DNA of 64,000 bases from an uncultured Bacteroides sp. (GCF_958445495.1 NZ_CAUCSQ010000018.1:26751-90750); one strand, 5' to 3'. Shown: positions 8,782 through 19,445, counted from the stretch's first letter. Notes: generated from the letters alone by a model not told the origin. Translations and numbers: made by a program.

Positions 8782-9801
8782 ATGAAAAAGACGGAACGTA
8801 TATATAAACTATTTCTGTATATATCTGAAAAAAGAATGATTTCGCCATCTGCACGGTTGCACTTGCAGAGGTGGCTTATAAATACTCAGGATATATTGGA
8901 GAAAGATGAAGCACTCTTTCTTTTGTGGGGGAAATTTGCTGATGACATTGTTTCTGAAGAAAAAATGTACCGTGCTTTGCATATCGCGAAATTAAATGCC
9001 GGAATTTCTGAATATAAACGGATTTTACCAATTCATATATTTTATAAATGTGTTGCCGTTCTATTTGTAGCTTTTTTAATCGGTTGGTTAATGTGGAGTG
9101 TGAGAAAGGATGAATTTGTAATGCCGATAGAAATGATAGAATGTTATGTGCCGTATGGGAGAAGGGATACAGTCAGATTGTCCGATGGAAGTGAGGTTTT
9201 TGTCAATTCTGGTAGTTTATTTGTTTATCCACAGCACTTTATTGGAGATAAGAGACAGGTTTATTTATCAGGGGAGGCGTATTTTAAAGTTGTGCGTGAT
9301 GAAAAATTGCCTTTTATTGTACATGCCGGTATGTTGGATGTAAAAGTGTTAGGCACAAATTTTAATGTAGAATCTTATCCTGATTGTAATAAAATCACTG
9401 CCACTTTGATGAAAGGAACAATAAAGGTATATCCATACGGTTGTGAAGAAGGGTGTATTATGATGAAACCTAATGACCATTTGGTATATTGTATTTCTGA
9501 TGAGAACTTTTATTTGTATCAGACTGATCCGCAGGAATATATGGCCTGGATTTATGGTGAATTGTATTTCAATCGTCAATCCTTATCTTCTATTTTGAAA
9601 AAAATAGAACGTCATTATGACGTATTATTTGTATATGATGACAATATCAATTTATCTGAAATATATACAATGAAGTTTGGAAAAAATGAAACCATAGAGG
9701 AAGTGATGGAAGTGCTTACTCTTTTAATAGGAAATATTACTCTTTATAAAGATGACAATACAATTTTTTTAGAGAGGAAAGGAGGTGTTGGAAATAAATA
9801 A
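8782..9801 (+). CDS. FecR-family anti-sigma factor
   Basis: 339 residues: a cytoplasmic N-terminal part (~1-85), one membrane helix (~88-106, CVAVLFVAFLIGWLMW), then a periplasmic FecR domain (YVPYGRRDTVRLSDGSEV, VNSGSLFVYP, GEAYFKV, FIVHAG, VLGTNFNV) and a DUF4974-like C-terminus (GELYFNRQSLSSILKKIERH). It holds the ECF sigma factor at the membrane until the STN domain of the downstream SusC signals substrate binding. A strong hairpin follows the stop codon. Confidence 0.95.
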   Translation: MKKTERIYKLFLYISEKRMISPSARLHLQRWLINTQDILEKDEALFLLWGKFADDIVSEEKMYRALHIAKLNAGISEYKRILPIHIFYKCVAVLFVAFLIGWLMWSVRKDEFVMPIEMIECYVPYGRRDTVRLSDGSEVFVNSGSLFVYPQHFIGDKRQVYLSGEAYFKVVRDEKLPFIVHAGMLDVKVLGTNFNVESYPDCNKITATLMKGTIKVYPYGCEEGCIMMKPNDHLVYCISDENFYLYQTDPQEYMAWIYGELYFNRQSLSSILKKIERHYDVLFVYDDNINLSEIYTMKFGKNETIEEVMEVLTLLIGNITLYKDDNTIFLERKGGVGNK

Positions 9802-9805
9802 AAAG

Positions 9806-9842
9806 ATATCGGAAAGTGCCCGTTACAACAACTTTCCGATAT
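9806..9842 (+). terminator. Hairpin between anti-sigma and susC-like genes
   Basis: Perfect 12-bp stem ATATCGGAAAGT / ACTTTCCGATAT with a 13-nt loop and no long T-run. It probably ends or attenuates the sigma / anti-sigma transcript, leaving susC under a separate, sigma-dependent promoter in 9843-9942. Confidence 0.5.
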
Positions 9843-9942
9843 TTGAAATAAAAGATCTATCCAAATAATTCCCTTCAACAGACAAGCTGAAGATAGGGGA
9901 GAAGTGTAATAATTATTTTAGATAAACCTAATACGCAAAAAT

Positions 9943-12900
9943 ATGACTTTAAATTTTAAAATACTATTTTTTTGTCCTATAAAAAACACTAAATTTTTAG
10001 TTCTGTTCTTAGCTGTGTTCGGGACAAGTTTATGTCTTGCTCAAAATCAAATGATACGTCTTCCACAATATCGTACCACTATTCAGGAAATATTTCAGCA
10101 AATAGAAAAACAGACACAATTATCTGTTGACTATAATTATAGCCAAATTTCTGATATTCTAAAAAAAGAAGTGACAGTCAAAAATGGGAGTGTAAGAAAT
10201 ATGCTTAATGAGACTTTAAAAGGTACGGGATTAACTTATCGGTTTGAGAATAATCACATAGTTGTTTATCCGAAATATCAGGATGTATCATCCGTTCCTG
10301 TTCGAAAAAAAACAATCAATGGAATAATTGTGGGTAAAGATAGGGAGCCTATCGGTGGATGTGCTATCCGGGAGAAAGGTACTGAGAATGGGAGTATTTC
10401 CGATATGGATGGAAAATTCTCGTTGAATATTTCGGAAAATGCAACTTTGTCTTTTTCCTGCATTGGATATAAGACATATGAAATTAAGGTGACTGGCCAG
10501 ACAAGATTATATGTCATCCTCCAAGAGGAGACCCTGAACTTAGATGAGGTTGTAATAGTAGGATATGGGATACAAAAGAAAGTTAATCTGACAGGTTCTA
10601 TAGCATCGGTAAATGCTGATGAAATACGAAATATTCCTTCCTCTTCTTTATCAAACTCTCTGAGTGGTAAATTATCCGGAGTTTTGATTACCTCTTTGGG
10701 TGGTAAGCCAGGAGTTGGGTCATCTATGCAAATTCGTTCTGTCGGTACTTGGAATAATAATGCACCGCTGTATGTCATTGATGGAGTAGTACGGGATAAA
10801 TTTGCATTTGATGGGTTGGATGCCAGTGAAATTGAGAATTTATCCGTTTTGAAAGACGGAGCTTCTGCTGCTATTTATGGAGCCCGGGCAGCTAATGGCG
10901 TTATTCTGGTGACGACGAAGAAAGGAAAGTTTGGTAAACCGGTTATTTCTTATACGGGAACGGTAGGTTTGTCCGATGCTACTAGACTTCCTCAAATGAT
11001 GAATGCTTATGAACAGGCTACTATTATAAATGATGCATTAGCTATACATGGATACGATGCTTCGAGTATGGATTGGTTTACTGATGATGAACTGGAATAT
11101 TTTAAGCACCATTCTTATAACTGGTTACAAGAAGCCTGGAAACAACCTGTACTTACCAGACATTCTATTAATGTAAGTGGGGGAAGTGAACATGTACGCT
11201 ATTTCATAGGTGGCACATATTATGATGAAACCGGGTCATTCGATAATTTAAGATTCAAAAAGTATAATTTGAGGTCCAACATAGAAGCTAATATTACCAA
11301 ACATTTGATGGTTAGTCTGAATATGAACATGGATATCAGAAATGACAGGAAACCATATTGGCGTTGGGATGGCGACTCGGACAATATGGAGAATCTATAT
11401 AGAGGATTGTTGTTCAGAACAGGAATGGTTCCTCCATATATCGATGGCAAACCTGTGAGGGAGATTGGGGGGAATACTTTTGTAGAGTGGAGCCCTATGG
11501 AGCTTATTGATGGGACCCGTACAGGATATAATAGAAAGAAATACTCAACTTATGATACTTCTTTATCCTTGCAATATAATGTGCCGTTTATTCAAGGATT
11601 AAGTGCAAAATTGTTATATAACAAAGTTATGAAACATTCTTTTGTCAAAATGTTTTGTTTCCCATATTTGATGTATAATTTTAAAGGTACTGGCACCCAT
11701 AATCATATCCCCACAAATGAGCTTGTCGGTACTTATGAGCGTAGCGATGGTAATTATTTGGAAGAGTACTATGTACGCCGGGACAATTATCAATTAAATA
11801 TGTCTCTTTCTTATGTTAAGAAACTAGGCAAACATGATATAGGTGCTTTGGTTGTTTATGAACAATCTGAAGGGTATTATGATGATTTATGGGTACGTGG
11901 ATATGATTATGCCTCCATGAATATCGATCAGTTGAATATGGCAAGTAAAAAGAATCCGCGTATTGATGGTGAGGGTTCCGAAACGGCACGGATATCTTAT
12001 GTAGGAAGAATCAATTATGCTTATGATAGTAAATATTTGTTTGAAGGAGCATTCCGTTATGATGCCTCTGTCAATTTTGCTCCAAAACACCGGTGGGGCT
12101 TTTTCCCGTCAGCTTCGTTGGCTTGGAGGATATCTGAGGAACCTTTCTTTAAAAAATCAGTTCCTTTTATTGATTTTCTCAAAATACGAACTTCGGTCGG
12201 ATTGTTGGGGAATGATGCTGTAGGCGGATGGCAGTGGATGCAACGTTATAATCTGCCTAGTAGGGCTGGAGCCATATTCGGTACCACAGCACTTACGGGA
12301 GGATTGGAGGCTGATGTTATACCTAATGAGAAAATTACTTGGGAGAAAACCTTGACAAATAATATAGGCTGGGATTCAAGGTGGTTTAATAAATTGACAT
12401 TTAATTTTGATTTCTTTTTTAAACATACGTATGATATTTTAGGAAATCGTTTAGCCAGTCTTCCTACCACAGTAGGAGTAAAGATGCCTGCCGAGAATTA
12501 TGCTGTTATAGACGGAAAAGGATTTGAATTGGAACTGGGATGGAATGATAAAATTTCCGATGTGGATTATTACATAAAGGGGAATTTATCTTATGCTGTC
12601 AATAAATTGAAGAAAAAGGATGAAGCGGAAAACATTAGGGCTTACCAGTCTAGTATCGGTTACAATTATGACCGGAAAATGGGATATATTGCCACAGATA
12701 TCATTCGTACTCAAAAAGATTTGGATGCATTGCCAAAGGGATATACGATATTTGGCCGAAAACCGGAATTGGGTATGCTGAATTATAGAGACTTACGTGG
12801 CCCTGATAGTGATGAGCCTGATGGGATTATTGATGAAAATGATAAAGATTGGATTGTGAAACATATCATTCCTCCTTTTAATTTTGGTCTTTTGTTTGGA

Positions 12901-13326
12901 GCAAAGTGGAAAGGATGGGCATTGGATATATTTTTGCAAGGAGTTGCAGGTAATGATAAAGTCATAGATATGAGAGATCCGCAAACACGTATTAGTGAAT
13001 CGACATTTAAATATTGGAATGATCGTTGGACACCGGAGCATACTGATGCGAAGTTTCCGCGTGCTGCAGAAAACCAATGTGGTTATTATTCTACTTTTTG
13101 GAAACGTGACGGTTCCTTTGTTCGTTTGAAGAATATAAACTTGTCATACCAGCTTCCATCTTCGTTTCTTTCTAAATTGGGGATTGACTATGTACAGTTC
13201 TTTATAACGGGAAGTAATTTGTGCCTGTTGTATGACAAGGTTAAATATTTTGATCCTGAATCTACAAGTATTGTGAATTATCCTTTGATGAAAAGTTTCT
13301 CAGTAGGTGTAAATGTGAATTTCTAA
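9943..13326 (+). CDS. SusC/RagA-like TonB-dependent receptor with N-terminal STN signalling domain
   Basis: 1127 residues. After the signal peptide, residues ~45-110 form a secretin/TonB short N-terminal (STN) domain (TIQEIFQQIEKQTQLSVDYN). It is followed by a carboxypeptidase-regulatory-like domain (~125-205, INGIIVGKDREPIGG), a TonB-box region and plug (LDEVVIVGYGIQKK, VLKDGASAAIYGARAANGVI), and the outer-membrane barrel ending in FSVGVNVNF. It imports oligosaccharides through the outer membrane with the SusD-like lipoprotein encoded 20 bp downstream. The STN domain is what couples it to the FecR-type anti-sigma factor. AT-rich like the rest of this block. Confidence 0.96.
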   Translation: MTLNFKILFFCPIKNTKFLVLFLAVFGTSLCLAQNQMIRLPQYRTTIQEIFQQIEKQTQLSVDYNYSQISDILKKEVTVKNGSVRNMLNETLKGTGLTYRFENNHIVVYPKYQDVSSVPVRKKTINGIIVGKDREPIGGCAIREKGTENGSISDMDGKFSLNISENATLSFSCIGYKTYEIKVTGQTRLYVILQEETLNLDEVVIVGYGIQKKVNLTGSIASVNADEIRNIPSSSLSNSLSGKLSGVLITSLGGKPGVGSSMQIRSVGTWNNNAPLYVIDGVVRDKFAFDGLDASEIENLSVLKDGASAAIYGARAANGVILVTTKKGKFGKPVISYTGTVGLSDATRLPQMMNAYEQATIINDALAIHGYDASSMDWFTDDELEYFKHHSYNWLQEAWKQPVLTRHSINVSGGSEHVRYFIGGTYYDETGSFDNLRFKKYNLRSNIEANITKHLMVSLNMNMDIRNDRKPYWRWDGDSDNMENLYRGLLFRTGMVPPYIDGKPVREIGGNTFVEWSPMELIDGTRTGYNRKKYSTYDTSLSLQYNVPFIQGLSAKLLYNKVMKHSFVKMFCFPYLMYNFKGTGTHNHIPTNELVGTYERSDGNYLEEYYVRRDNYQLNMSLSYVKKLGKHDIGALVVYEQSEGYYDDLWVRGYDYASMNIDQLNMASKKNPRIDGEGSETARISYVGRINYAYDSKYLFEGAFRYDASVNFAPKHRWGFFPSASLAWRISEEPFFKKSVPFIDFLKIRTSVGLLGNDAVGGWQWMQRYNLPSRAGAIFGTTALTGGLEADVIPNEKITWEKTLTNNIGWDSRWFNKLTFNFDFFFKHTYDILGNRLASLPTTVGVKMPAENYAVIDGKGFELELGWNDKISDVDYYIKGNLSYAVNKLKKKDEAENIRAYQSSIGYNYDRKMGYIATDIIRTQKDLDALPKGYTIFGRKPELGMLNYRDLRGPDSDEPDGIIDENDKDWIVKHIIPPFNFGLLFGAKWKGWALDIFLQGVAGNDKVIDMRDPQTRISESTFKYWNDRWTPEHTDAKFPRAAENQCGYYSTFWKRDGSFVRLKNINLSYQLPSSFLSKLGIDYVQFFITGSNLCLLYDKVKYFDPESTSIVNYPLMKSFSVGVNVNF

Positions 13327-13346
13327 TTATAAAAAGAAAATATGAT

Positions 13347-15044
13347 ATGAGAGTAAGATATATAATTATAAGTATGTTTGTTTCCTGCTTGTTTGTTGGA
13401 TGTACAGATATTCTTGATAAAAGAGACTTAATGTCTTTAACAGATGAAGATGTATGGAATACAGAGGTTTATGCAACTGATTATCTCAATCAGTTATATA
13501 GAGAAAACCTTCCGAGGTGGAATCCGAATATTGCTGGTTATTCGGATGAAGCGGATGACTCGCAGAATGCGACATTATATGGGCAATTAACCACTCAATC
13601 GGTTAATGTATGGCCCTATGATAAAATTCGTAATATCAATATATTATTGAAAAAGATGGATAACAGTACATTGGATATTGATATAAAAGAAAAATTGAAA
13701 GCTCAAGCTGCCATGTTGCGAGCCTGGAAATATTTTCAAATGGTACGGCTTTATGGTGGCATACCTTTGATTTTGGAACCACAGAGTTTGGATGATGATA
13801 TTTATGTAAAAAGAAATAAGACTTCCGAATGTATCGCTCAGATTGTAAAAGATTTGGATTATGCATATGAGATTCTGCCTTGGCATTGGGAAGGTGATGA
13901 TGAAGGGCGTTTTACTAAAGCGGCTGCTTTAGCTTTGAAAGGAAGGATATTGTTGTATTATGCCAGTCCTCAATTTAACCCGGATAATAATCAGGCACGT
14001 TGGGAAACAGCTTATATTGCCAATAAGAAAGCATTGGATGAATTGATAGCTAATGGGTATGGTTTGTATGATAGTTATGAGAACCTTTGGTTTGATGAGA
14101 TGAATAAAGAAGTAGTGATGGTTAGCCGTTATTATTCTACCGGTGAAGGAATTGGACTGGGTAATCCTTGGAACGCATATTCACGTCCTGTAGATGAAGC
14201 GCAGAATTATACGGGAGCTAATCATCCTACATGGGAAATGGTTCAGTCTTATCCAATGAGTACAGGCGAATCTATTGATGAATCCGATGATTATGATTCC
14301 GTTTTGTTTTGGAAGAATCGTGATCCGCGTTTCAAACAGACAGTTGCTTATAACGGCTGTATATGGGAGTTGAGTGGAAAAACCGGACGTAGGCAATGGA
14401 CCTATGAAGGTGCACAAGGTAATTTCACTACAGAAACAGGATTCTATTGTCGTAAAGCTGTAGATACAAGTTATTCTCCTGTGATGTCACAATTCAGTAG
14501 CACTGATTGGATTGAGATTCGTTTTGCCGAGGTTATGCTGAATTACGCGGAATGTGCGGCTGAAATAGGAAAAAGTGATGAGAGTTATTCCATGTTGAAG
14601 CATATACGCAAACGGGCAGGTATCAAGGCTGGAGCAGATGGAATGTATGGACTGAAGCAACAGTTGGCTAAGCGGGAGTTGGTAGATGCTGTGATGCTTG
14701 AGCGAAAAATAGAACTGGCTTATGAAGGAAAACGTTATTGGGATCTTAGGAGAAGAAGATTGTTTGCTAAAGAACTGAACGGTAAGGTAAGACATGGGAT
14801 GAGGCCGCATTTTGCAGAAGGAATGGATGTGGATAAATTGAAGCAAATTCAGGATTCGGCTGATTTTGAAAATAATTACTCATTGTATTTTAAAGATGTA
14901 TTGTATAATACAGACAAAAAGTATACTATAAATTTCAAGGACAATTATTATTTCTTTGCAATACCGAATGAGCATTTGGAAACAAATTCTTTATTAGAAC
15001 AAACAGTCGGTTGGAACAATGGTACGTTTAATCCATTGGATTAA
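13347..15044 (+). CDS. SusD/RagB-like surface glycan-binding lipoprotein
   Basis: 565 residues with a lipoprotein signal ending FVGCTD (Cys ~19). Typical SusD features are present: early helical DKRDLMSLTDEDVW, AQAAMLRAWKYFQMVRLYGGIPLI, and the C-terminal ERKIELAYEGKRYWDLRR signature. It acts as the lid and binding protein on its SusC partner. It is intact, unlike the remnant on the other side of the sigma operon. Confidence 0.95.
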   Translation: MRVRYIIISMFVSCLFVGCTDILDKRDLMSLTDEDVWNTEVYATDYLNQLYRENLPRWNPNIAGYSDEADDSQNATLYGQLTTQSVNVWPYDKIRNINILLKKMDNSTLDIDIKEKLKAQAAMLRAWKYFQMVRLYGGIPLILEPQSLDDDIYVKRNKTSECIAQIVKDLDYAYEILPWHWEGDDEGRFTKAAALALKGRILLYYASPQFNPDNNQARWETAYIANKKALDELIANGYGLYDSYENLWFDEMNKEVVMVSRYYSTGEGIGLGNPWNAYSRPVDEAQNYTGANHPTWEMVQSYPMSTGESIDESDDYDSVLFWKNRDPRFKQTVAYNGCIWELSGKTGRRQWTYEGAQGNFTTETGFYCRKAVDTSYSPVMSQFSSTDWIEIRFAEVMLNYAECAAEIGKSDESYSMLKHIRKRAGIKAGADGMYGLKQQLAKRELVDAVMLERKIELAYEGKRYWDLRRRRLFAKELNGKVRHGMRPHFAEGMDVDKLKQIQDSADFENNYSLYFKDVLYNTDKKYTINFKDNYYFFAIPNEHLETNSLLEQTVGWNNGTFNPLD

Positions 15045-15136
15045 AGAATTTATTTATTAAGAAAGATCGGATAGGGGTATGTATTCTATCGATGTTTGTC
15101 ATACCTCTTCCGATCATGGTATTCTGTTTAATAATC

Positions 15137-17584
15137 ATGAGAGAAATGAAAAATCCGTTGAAAACAAAAATAGGAATTTATTTTGCTTTCCTTTTTGTCA
15201 TAATGAACTCAATAGATTCATTTGCAGTTAGTTTAAAGACTTTGTGTGCTGATATCACAATCAATGAAAAAGGCTTTTACTCATCTGTGAAGGTTAACGG
15301 TGAAGAGGTTTTATATGCAGATAATTGCCCTTTTATCACTGCCTGTGTTACCGGTCGGTTGATTATGCCCGAATTGATGAGGGCTGAAGGAGAGTATTTA
15401 ATTTTAAAGATGACAGATGGGGAGAGTGTGAAATTGCGTCAGTTTCAGTATAATACACACATCACGTTGGAAGTTATTGAAATTCCGGATTGCTATGAGG
15501 CTCTGCTATTTGGTCCGTTGAAAATCAATATAGACGAAACGGTAGGTGATGTGATTGGTGTTGCCCAGGGACGTGGAATCGCTTTTGGTGTACAAAGTCT
15601 GAATATGAAAACATGTGCAGGAATCCCTCTTGAATATGTTGATGAGGTAGAAAAAACATTTGGTTATTCGGGAAATGATGTAGAATTGTCTGTAGGTAGT
15701 ATTCCTTGTTATCGGTTGGCTGCTGTTCCGGTCAGGGAAACAGGTGGGACAATGTTCCAGTTTTCTGTAAGGAGAAGAACACAAGTGGAATACAGACACA
15801 TCCAGCAGACTGAACAGGCAATCGTTTACCCGGTTGATAACGATGATGCTTTTATTCAGAGAAGTAAAATAGCTTTATTCGGATGTCGAAGTGCCGATGT
15901 ATTGCAATATATAGGTAAAATAGAGGAAGCAGAAGGGTTACCTCATCCTCTGTTTAATGGCGAATGGGGAAAAATTTCTCGTGATGTGACGTATCCTTAT
16001 TTGATATCGAATTTCTCAGAAAATGATATTGATTTTGTATTAGATAAGGCAAAAATTGCCGGTTTCGAATATATTTATCATCCGGAACCATTTAAAAGTT
16101 GGGGACATTTTGACTGGAGTCCGGAGTTTACAAAAAAGGGTGATGAGGGGGTTAGGAAGATGGTTGACAAAGCGCGAAATGATGGCATAGCGATGGGTAT
16201 TCATACATTGTCTAATTTCATGACAACCAATGATGCTTACGTTACTCCGGTTCCATCTGGACATCTATTAAAACAAGGGGTATTGAGGCTGATTTCAGAT
16301 GTAGATGACAAGCAGAATGAAATAAAGATAGAAAAATCTTCGTTATTTGCAATGCCGATGAATCTGAATGTTTTACAGATAGATGATGAATTGATAACTT
16401 ATGGACAGTACGAAGAAAAGGAGGCTTGGGGTGTTTTGAAACAATGTAGGAGGGGAGTTTTCGGAACTCGCCCCGCTTCTCATTTTTCAAATGTTCCTTT
16501 ATATAAGTTATGGGATTATCCATATAAGACTTTATTCCCCGATTTAAAGTTACAAGACCGTTTTTCTGACCGGTTGGCTGAAATCTTTAACAAGACCGGA
16601 CTGAAGCAAATATCATTCGATGGTCTGGAAGGTTGTACATACACTGGGCAGGATGATTATGCCGTGGCTCGTTTTGTTACACGTTTTTATGATAGTTTGA
16701 CTCATTGCGACGTGATTAATGATGCAAGCAACCTGAACCATTTTCTTTGGCATATCCATACAAGAATGAACTGGGGCGAACCTTGGGGAGAAGAGATGAG
16801 GACAGGACAAGTGGAAAACCGGATAAAAAATCAAATGTTTTTTTCTCGTAATTTTCTTCCACAGATGTTAGGATGGTTTCTGATTCGTTTGGTAGACAGG
16901 AAATTTGAATGTACTTCGGTACAGGATTTGGAATGGGCGTTGTCTAAAGCAGCAGGATTTGATGCAGGATATGCTATGAATATTAGTTTGAAAACTTTGA
17001 AAGAACATGGACAGATTGATAAACTTCTCACTACTATTAAATATTGGAATCTTTTGAGAAGGAACCGTGTTTTTTCTGAAGAACAAAAGAACAGGTTGAG
17101 GGATGTGCAAAGTGAATGGCATTTGGAGAAGCTGGATGAGTGTACTTATAATCTTTACCCTCTTGATATATCAAAAAAATATTACTGTAATTTAAGCGAG
17201 ATGCAGCCAGGACAACCTGGTGGTGCTGATTGGCTGTGGAACAATAAATATGGAGTAGGAACTTTTGCTTTCAAATTGAGGGTAGAGGGAGAAGGTACTA
17301 TCAGTAATCCTGTCATCATTACTCCTGGTGGTACATTGAAATTTCCTTGTCGAATCTCTGGGAACCAATATCTTATTTTTGATTTTGACGGTACGGCAGT
17401 TGTTACTGACCGGAATCTGAAAACCATATGCAATGTTTGTCCACAGGGACAAGCTATATTCCCTGAGGGTAGTTTTGCTGTGTCGTTTTCTTGTAAACTT
17501 GAGAGTGAAGAACGACCTGAAATTATGATTCGTTATATAACCCGTGGTATTCCGGAATTTATAGAATTGAGGACAACTCCATGA
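15137..17584 (+). CDS. Secreted TIM-barrel-like protein of unknown family in the fucosidase PUL
   Basis: 815 residues from the ATG chosen here; an ATG nine bases later also fits, and both precede a signal peptide (KIGIYFAFLFVIMNSIDSFA). I do not recognise the family. Residues ~30-270 look like a beta-rich N-terminal domain. The middle third has barrel-like strands (AGFEYIYHPEPF, AMGIHTLSNFM) and a candidate acidic site ISFDGLEG (Asp ~495). The C-terminal ~120 residues look like a beta-sandwich (FAFKLRVEGEG, IFDFDGTAVVTDRNL). Position between SusD and a GH29-like enzyme suggests a glycan-active enzyme; that is inference. Confidence 0.7.
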   Translation: MREMKNPLKTKIGIYFAFLFVIMNSIDSFAVSLKTLCADITINEKGFYSSVKVNGEEVLYADNCPFITACVTGRLIMPELMRAEGEYLILKMTDGESVKLRQFQYNTHITLEVIEIPDCYEALLFGPLKINIDETVGDVIGVAQGRGIAFGVQSLNMKTCAGIPLEYVDEVEKTFGYSGNDVELSVGSIPCYRLAAVPVRETGGTMFQFSVRRRTQVEYRHIQQTEQAIVYPVDNDDAFIQRSKIALFGCRSADVLQYIGKIEEAEGLPHPLFNGEWGKISRDVTYPYLISNFSENDIDFVLDKAKIAGFEYIYHPEPFKSWGHFDWSPEFTKKGDEGVRKMVDKARNDGIAMGIHTLSNFMTTNDAYVTPVPSGHLLKQGVLRLISDVDDKQNEIKIEKSSLFAMPMNLNVLQIDDELITYGQYEEKEAWGVLKQCRRGVFGTRPASHFSNVPLYKLWDYPYKTLFPDLKLQDRFSDRLAEIFNKTGLKQISFDGLEGCTYTGQDDYAVARFVTRFYDSLTHCDVINDASNLNHFLWHIHTRMNWGEPWGEEMRTGQVENRIKNQMFFSRNFLPQMLGWFLIRLVDRKFECTSVQDLEWALSKAAGFDAGYAMNISLKTLKEHGQIDKLLTTIKYWNLLRRNRVFSEEQKNRLRDVQSEWHLEKLDECTYNLYPLDISKKYYCNLSEMQPGQPGGADWLWNNKYGVGTFAFKLRVEGEGTISNPVIITPGGTLKFPCRISGNQYLIFDFDGTAVVTDRNLKTICNVCPQGQAIFPEGSFAVSFSCKLESEERPEIMIRYITRGIPEFIELRTTP

Positions 17585-17664
17585 TTTTTATGGTATATGG
17601 ATTAAACATTTCCTAGGATGTGTTTTAGTGTTTTTCTGTTTAGTTATTAAAGCTATGAAATAAT

Positions 17665-19371
17665 ATGAGAATATTGTTTTTATTATTCCTTTTATTGTCA
17701 GGTAAGTTTGTTTTTTTATATGGACAGGTCCCTAATCCTAAACCGTCTGTAGCACAGTTACGTTGGCACAATTATGAGCGGGTGATGTTTATTCATTATG
17801 GACCTGCGACTTGGCAGGGACGTGAATATGACAATCATACGACTTTATTGGAGCGCATGCAAATGCCTTTGTTAGATACGGATCAATGGTGTGAGGTCGC
17901 TTGTTTGTGGGGGGCGAAGATGATATTGTTTGTAGCCAAACATTGTGGTGGTTTCTGCTGGTGGCAAACGAAAACGTCTGATTATGGTATAAAAGAGACC
18001 CCATGGAAGAAAGGTAAAGGTGACGTTTTAAAAGACTTGTCCCGTTCGTGTAAAAAGTATGGTTTGGATTTAGGAGTTTATATCTATCCTGGAGATGAAC
18101 GGTGGGGAGCAGGCATTGGTAGTGGGGGAATTACGGCTGATCCAAATAAGCAATCGATTTACAATAGTATATTTCGTACTCAGATGATAGAGGTACTTAC
18201 TAAATATGGAACTATCAGTGAGGTTTGGTTTGATGGCAATTGCCGTATTGACGTAAAAGATATTTTAGAAAAATATGCAAAGGATGCCGTGATATTTCAA
18301 AGTGAAAAGGCAAATCTCAGATGGGTTGGAAATGAAGATGGTTATGCTCCTTATCCTAACTGGTATACGGTCTGTGGAAAAGATTTGCGGACTGGGGTGT
18401 CCACTGCATTACATTCTGATTTGTATGGAGATTGTTATGCTCCGGTAGAGGTCGATGTCCCCTTGTTGAAGAATGGGGGGCATAAATGGTTTTGGGCACC
18501 AGGATGTGATTCTTTATTGATGACACAAAAACAACTGATGGAATTGTATTATAAATCCGTAGGTCGTGGAGCTGTTTTGTTATTGAATGCAACTCCAGAC
18601 ACAACAGGAGTGATACCGTCTTCTCATGTAAGTGTATATAAAGCATTCGGCCAAGAAATTACCAGACGTTTTTCTGTCCCTTTAAAAGAAACGCGAGGAA
18701 GAGGTTATTTGATGGAGCTTGATTTTGGAAATTTGGTGGCAGTCAACCATTGTGTCATACAAGAAGATTTATCGATGGGGCAGAATGTGGTCGGTTATCA
18801 GTTGGAAGAGTGTATGGATGATGGAGAGTGGAAGACCTTCCTAAAAGGAAGTTCTGTAGGACATCAGAAAATAGATTTTTTTCCTTCCCGATTTATGCGT
18901 AAATTACGCCTTCGCATTACTGATGCCAAGAATTTTCCTTTAATTTCTCGTTTTTCCGCCTATTATGTCGCAGATAATGAAGTTAGCTTACAAAATATGT
19001 TTTCTGAGGAATATCAAATTGGTACTTGGAATGAAAAAACTTTTAATGCTGATAATTGGAGACTGTTTACTTTTGATTTAACTTCTTATATCACTCAAAT
19101 AGGTGAATATGAGATTTGTTTTAATCCTTTGGCTACAGATTATTTGAATTGCGAGATTTCGACTTTGGAATTTAAAGATATAGAATTATTTATGTATGGT
19201 TCCAAAGTGAAAGCAGAAGGTATTCTTTCTTTTTTATCGGATAGAAATGCATTCCGTATAACTCGCTCACAACAAACCTTGAATGATTTTCCCACAATTC
19301 TGAAAATGAAAATAAGAAAAAAAGGAGGAACATCTATGGGAGAAATTATAGTTAAAAGAGTACATTATTAA
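17665..19371 (+). CDS. GH29-like alpha-L-fucosidase
   Basis: 568 residues with a signal peptide (first ~20). The glycoside hydrolase family 29 barrel spans ~25-350: RVMFIHYGPATWQGREYDN, ILFVAKHCGGFCWWQTKTSDY (the AKH-GFCLW site of the family, here with Cys-Gly in place of His-Asp), VYIYPGDERWG, and SEVWFDGN with the expected nucleophile Asp190. Residues ~370-450 resemble a discoidin/F5-8 type carbohydrate-binding module. It would release alpha-L-fucose from exported or surface-bound glycans, as suits a sigma-controlled PUL for host or fucosylated glycans. The altered HCGG site could mean unusual linkage preference. Confidence 0.88.
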   Translation: MRILFLLFLLLSGKFVFLYGQVPNPKPSVAQLRWHNYERVMFIHYGPATWQGREYDNHTTLLERMQMPLLDTDQWCEVACLWGAKMILFVAKHCGGFCWWQTKTSDYGIKETPWKKGKGDVLKDLSRSCKKYGLDLGVYIYPGDERWGAGIGSGGITADPNKQSIYNSIFRTQMIEVLTKYGTISEVWFDGNCRIDVKDILEKYAKDAVIFQSEKANLRWVGNEDGYAPYPNWYTVCGKDLRTGVSTALHSDLYGDCYAPVEVDVPLLKNGGHKWFWAPGCDSLLMTQKQLMELYYKSVGRGAVLLLNATPDTTGVIPSSHVSVYKAFGQEITRRFSVPLKETRGRGYLMELDFGNLVAVNHCVIQEDLSMGQNVVGYQLEECMDDGEWKTFLKGSSVGHQKIDFFPSRFMRKLRLRITDAKNFPLISRFSAYYVADNEVSLQNMFSEEYQIGTWNEKTFNADNWRLFTFDLTSYITQIGEYEICFNPLATDYLNCEISTLEFKDIELFMYGSKVKAEGILSFLSDRNAFRITRSQQTLNDFPTILKMKIRKKGGTSMGEIIVKRVHY

Positions 19372-19445
19372 ATTCATTATACTTGAAGTGGGAGATATGG
19401 GGTACTGTTATTCTGTTTCCCGGTTCAATGGATATATATAAAATA

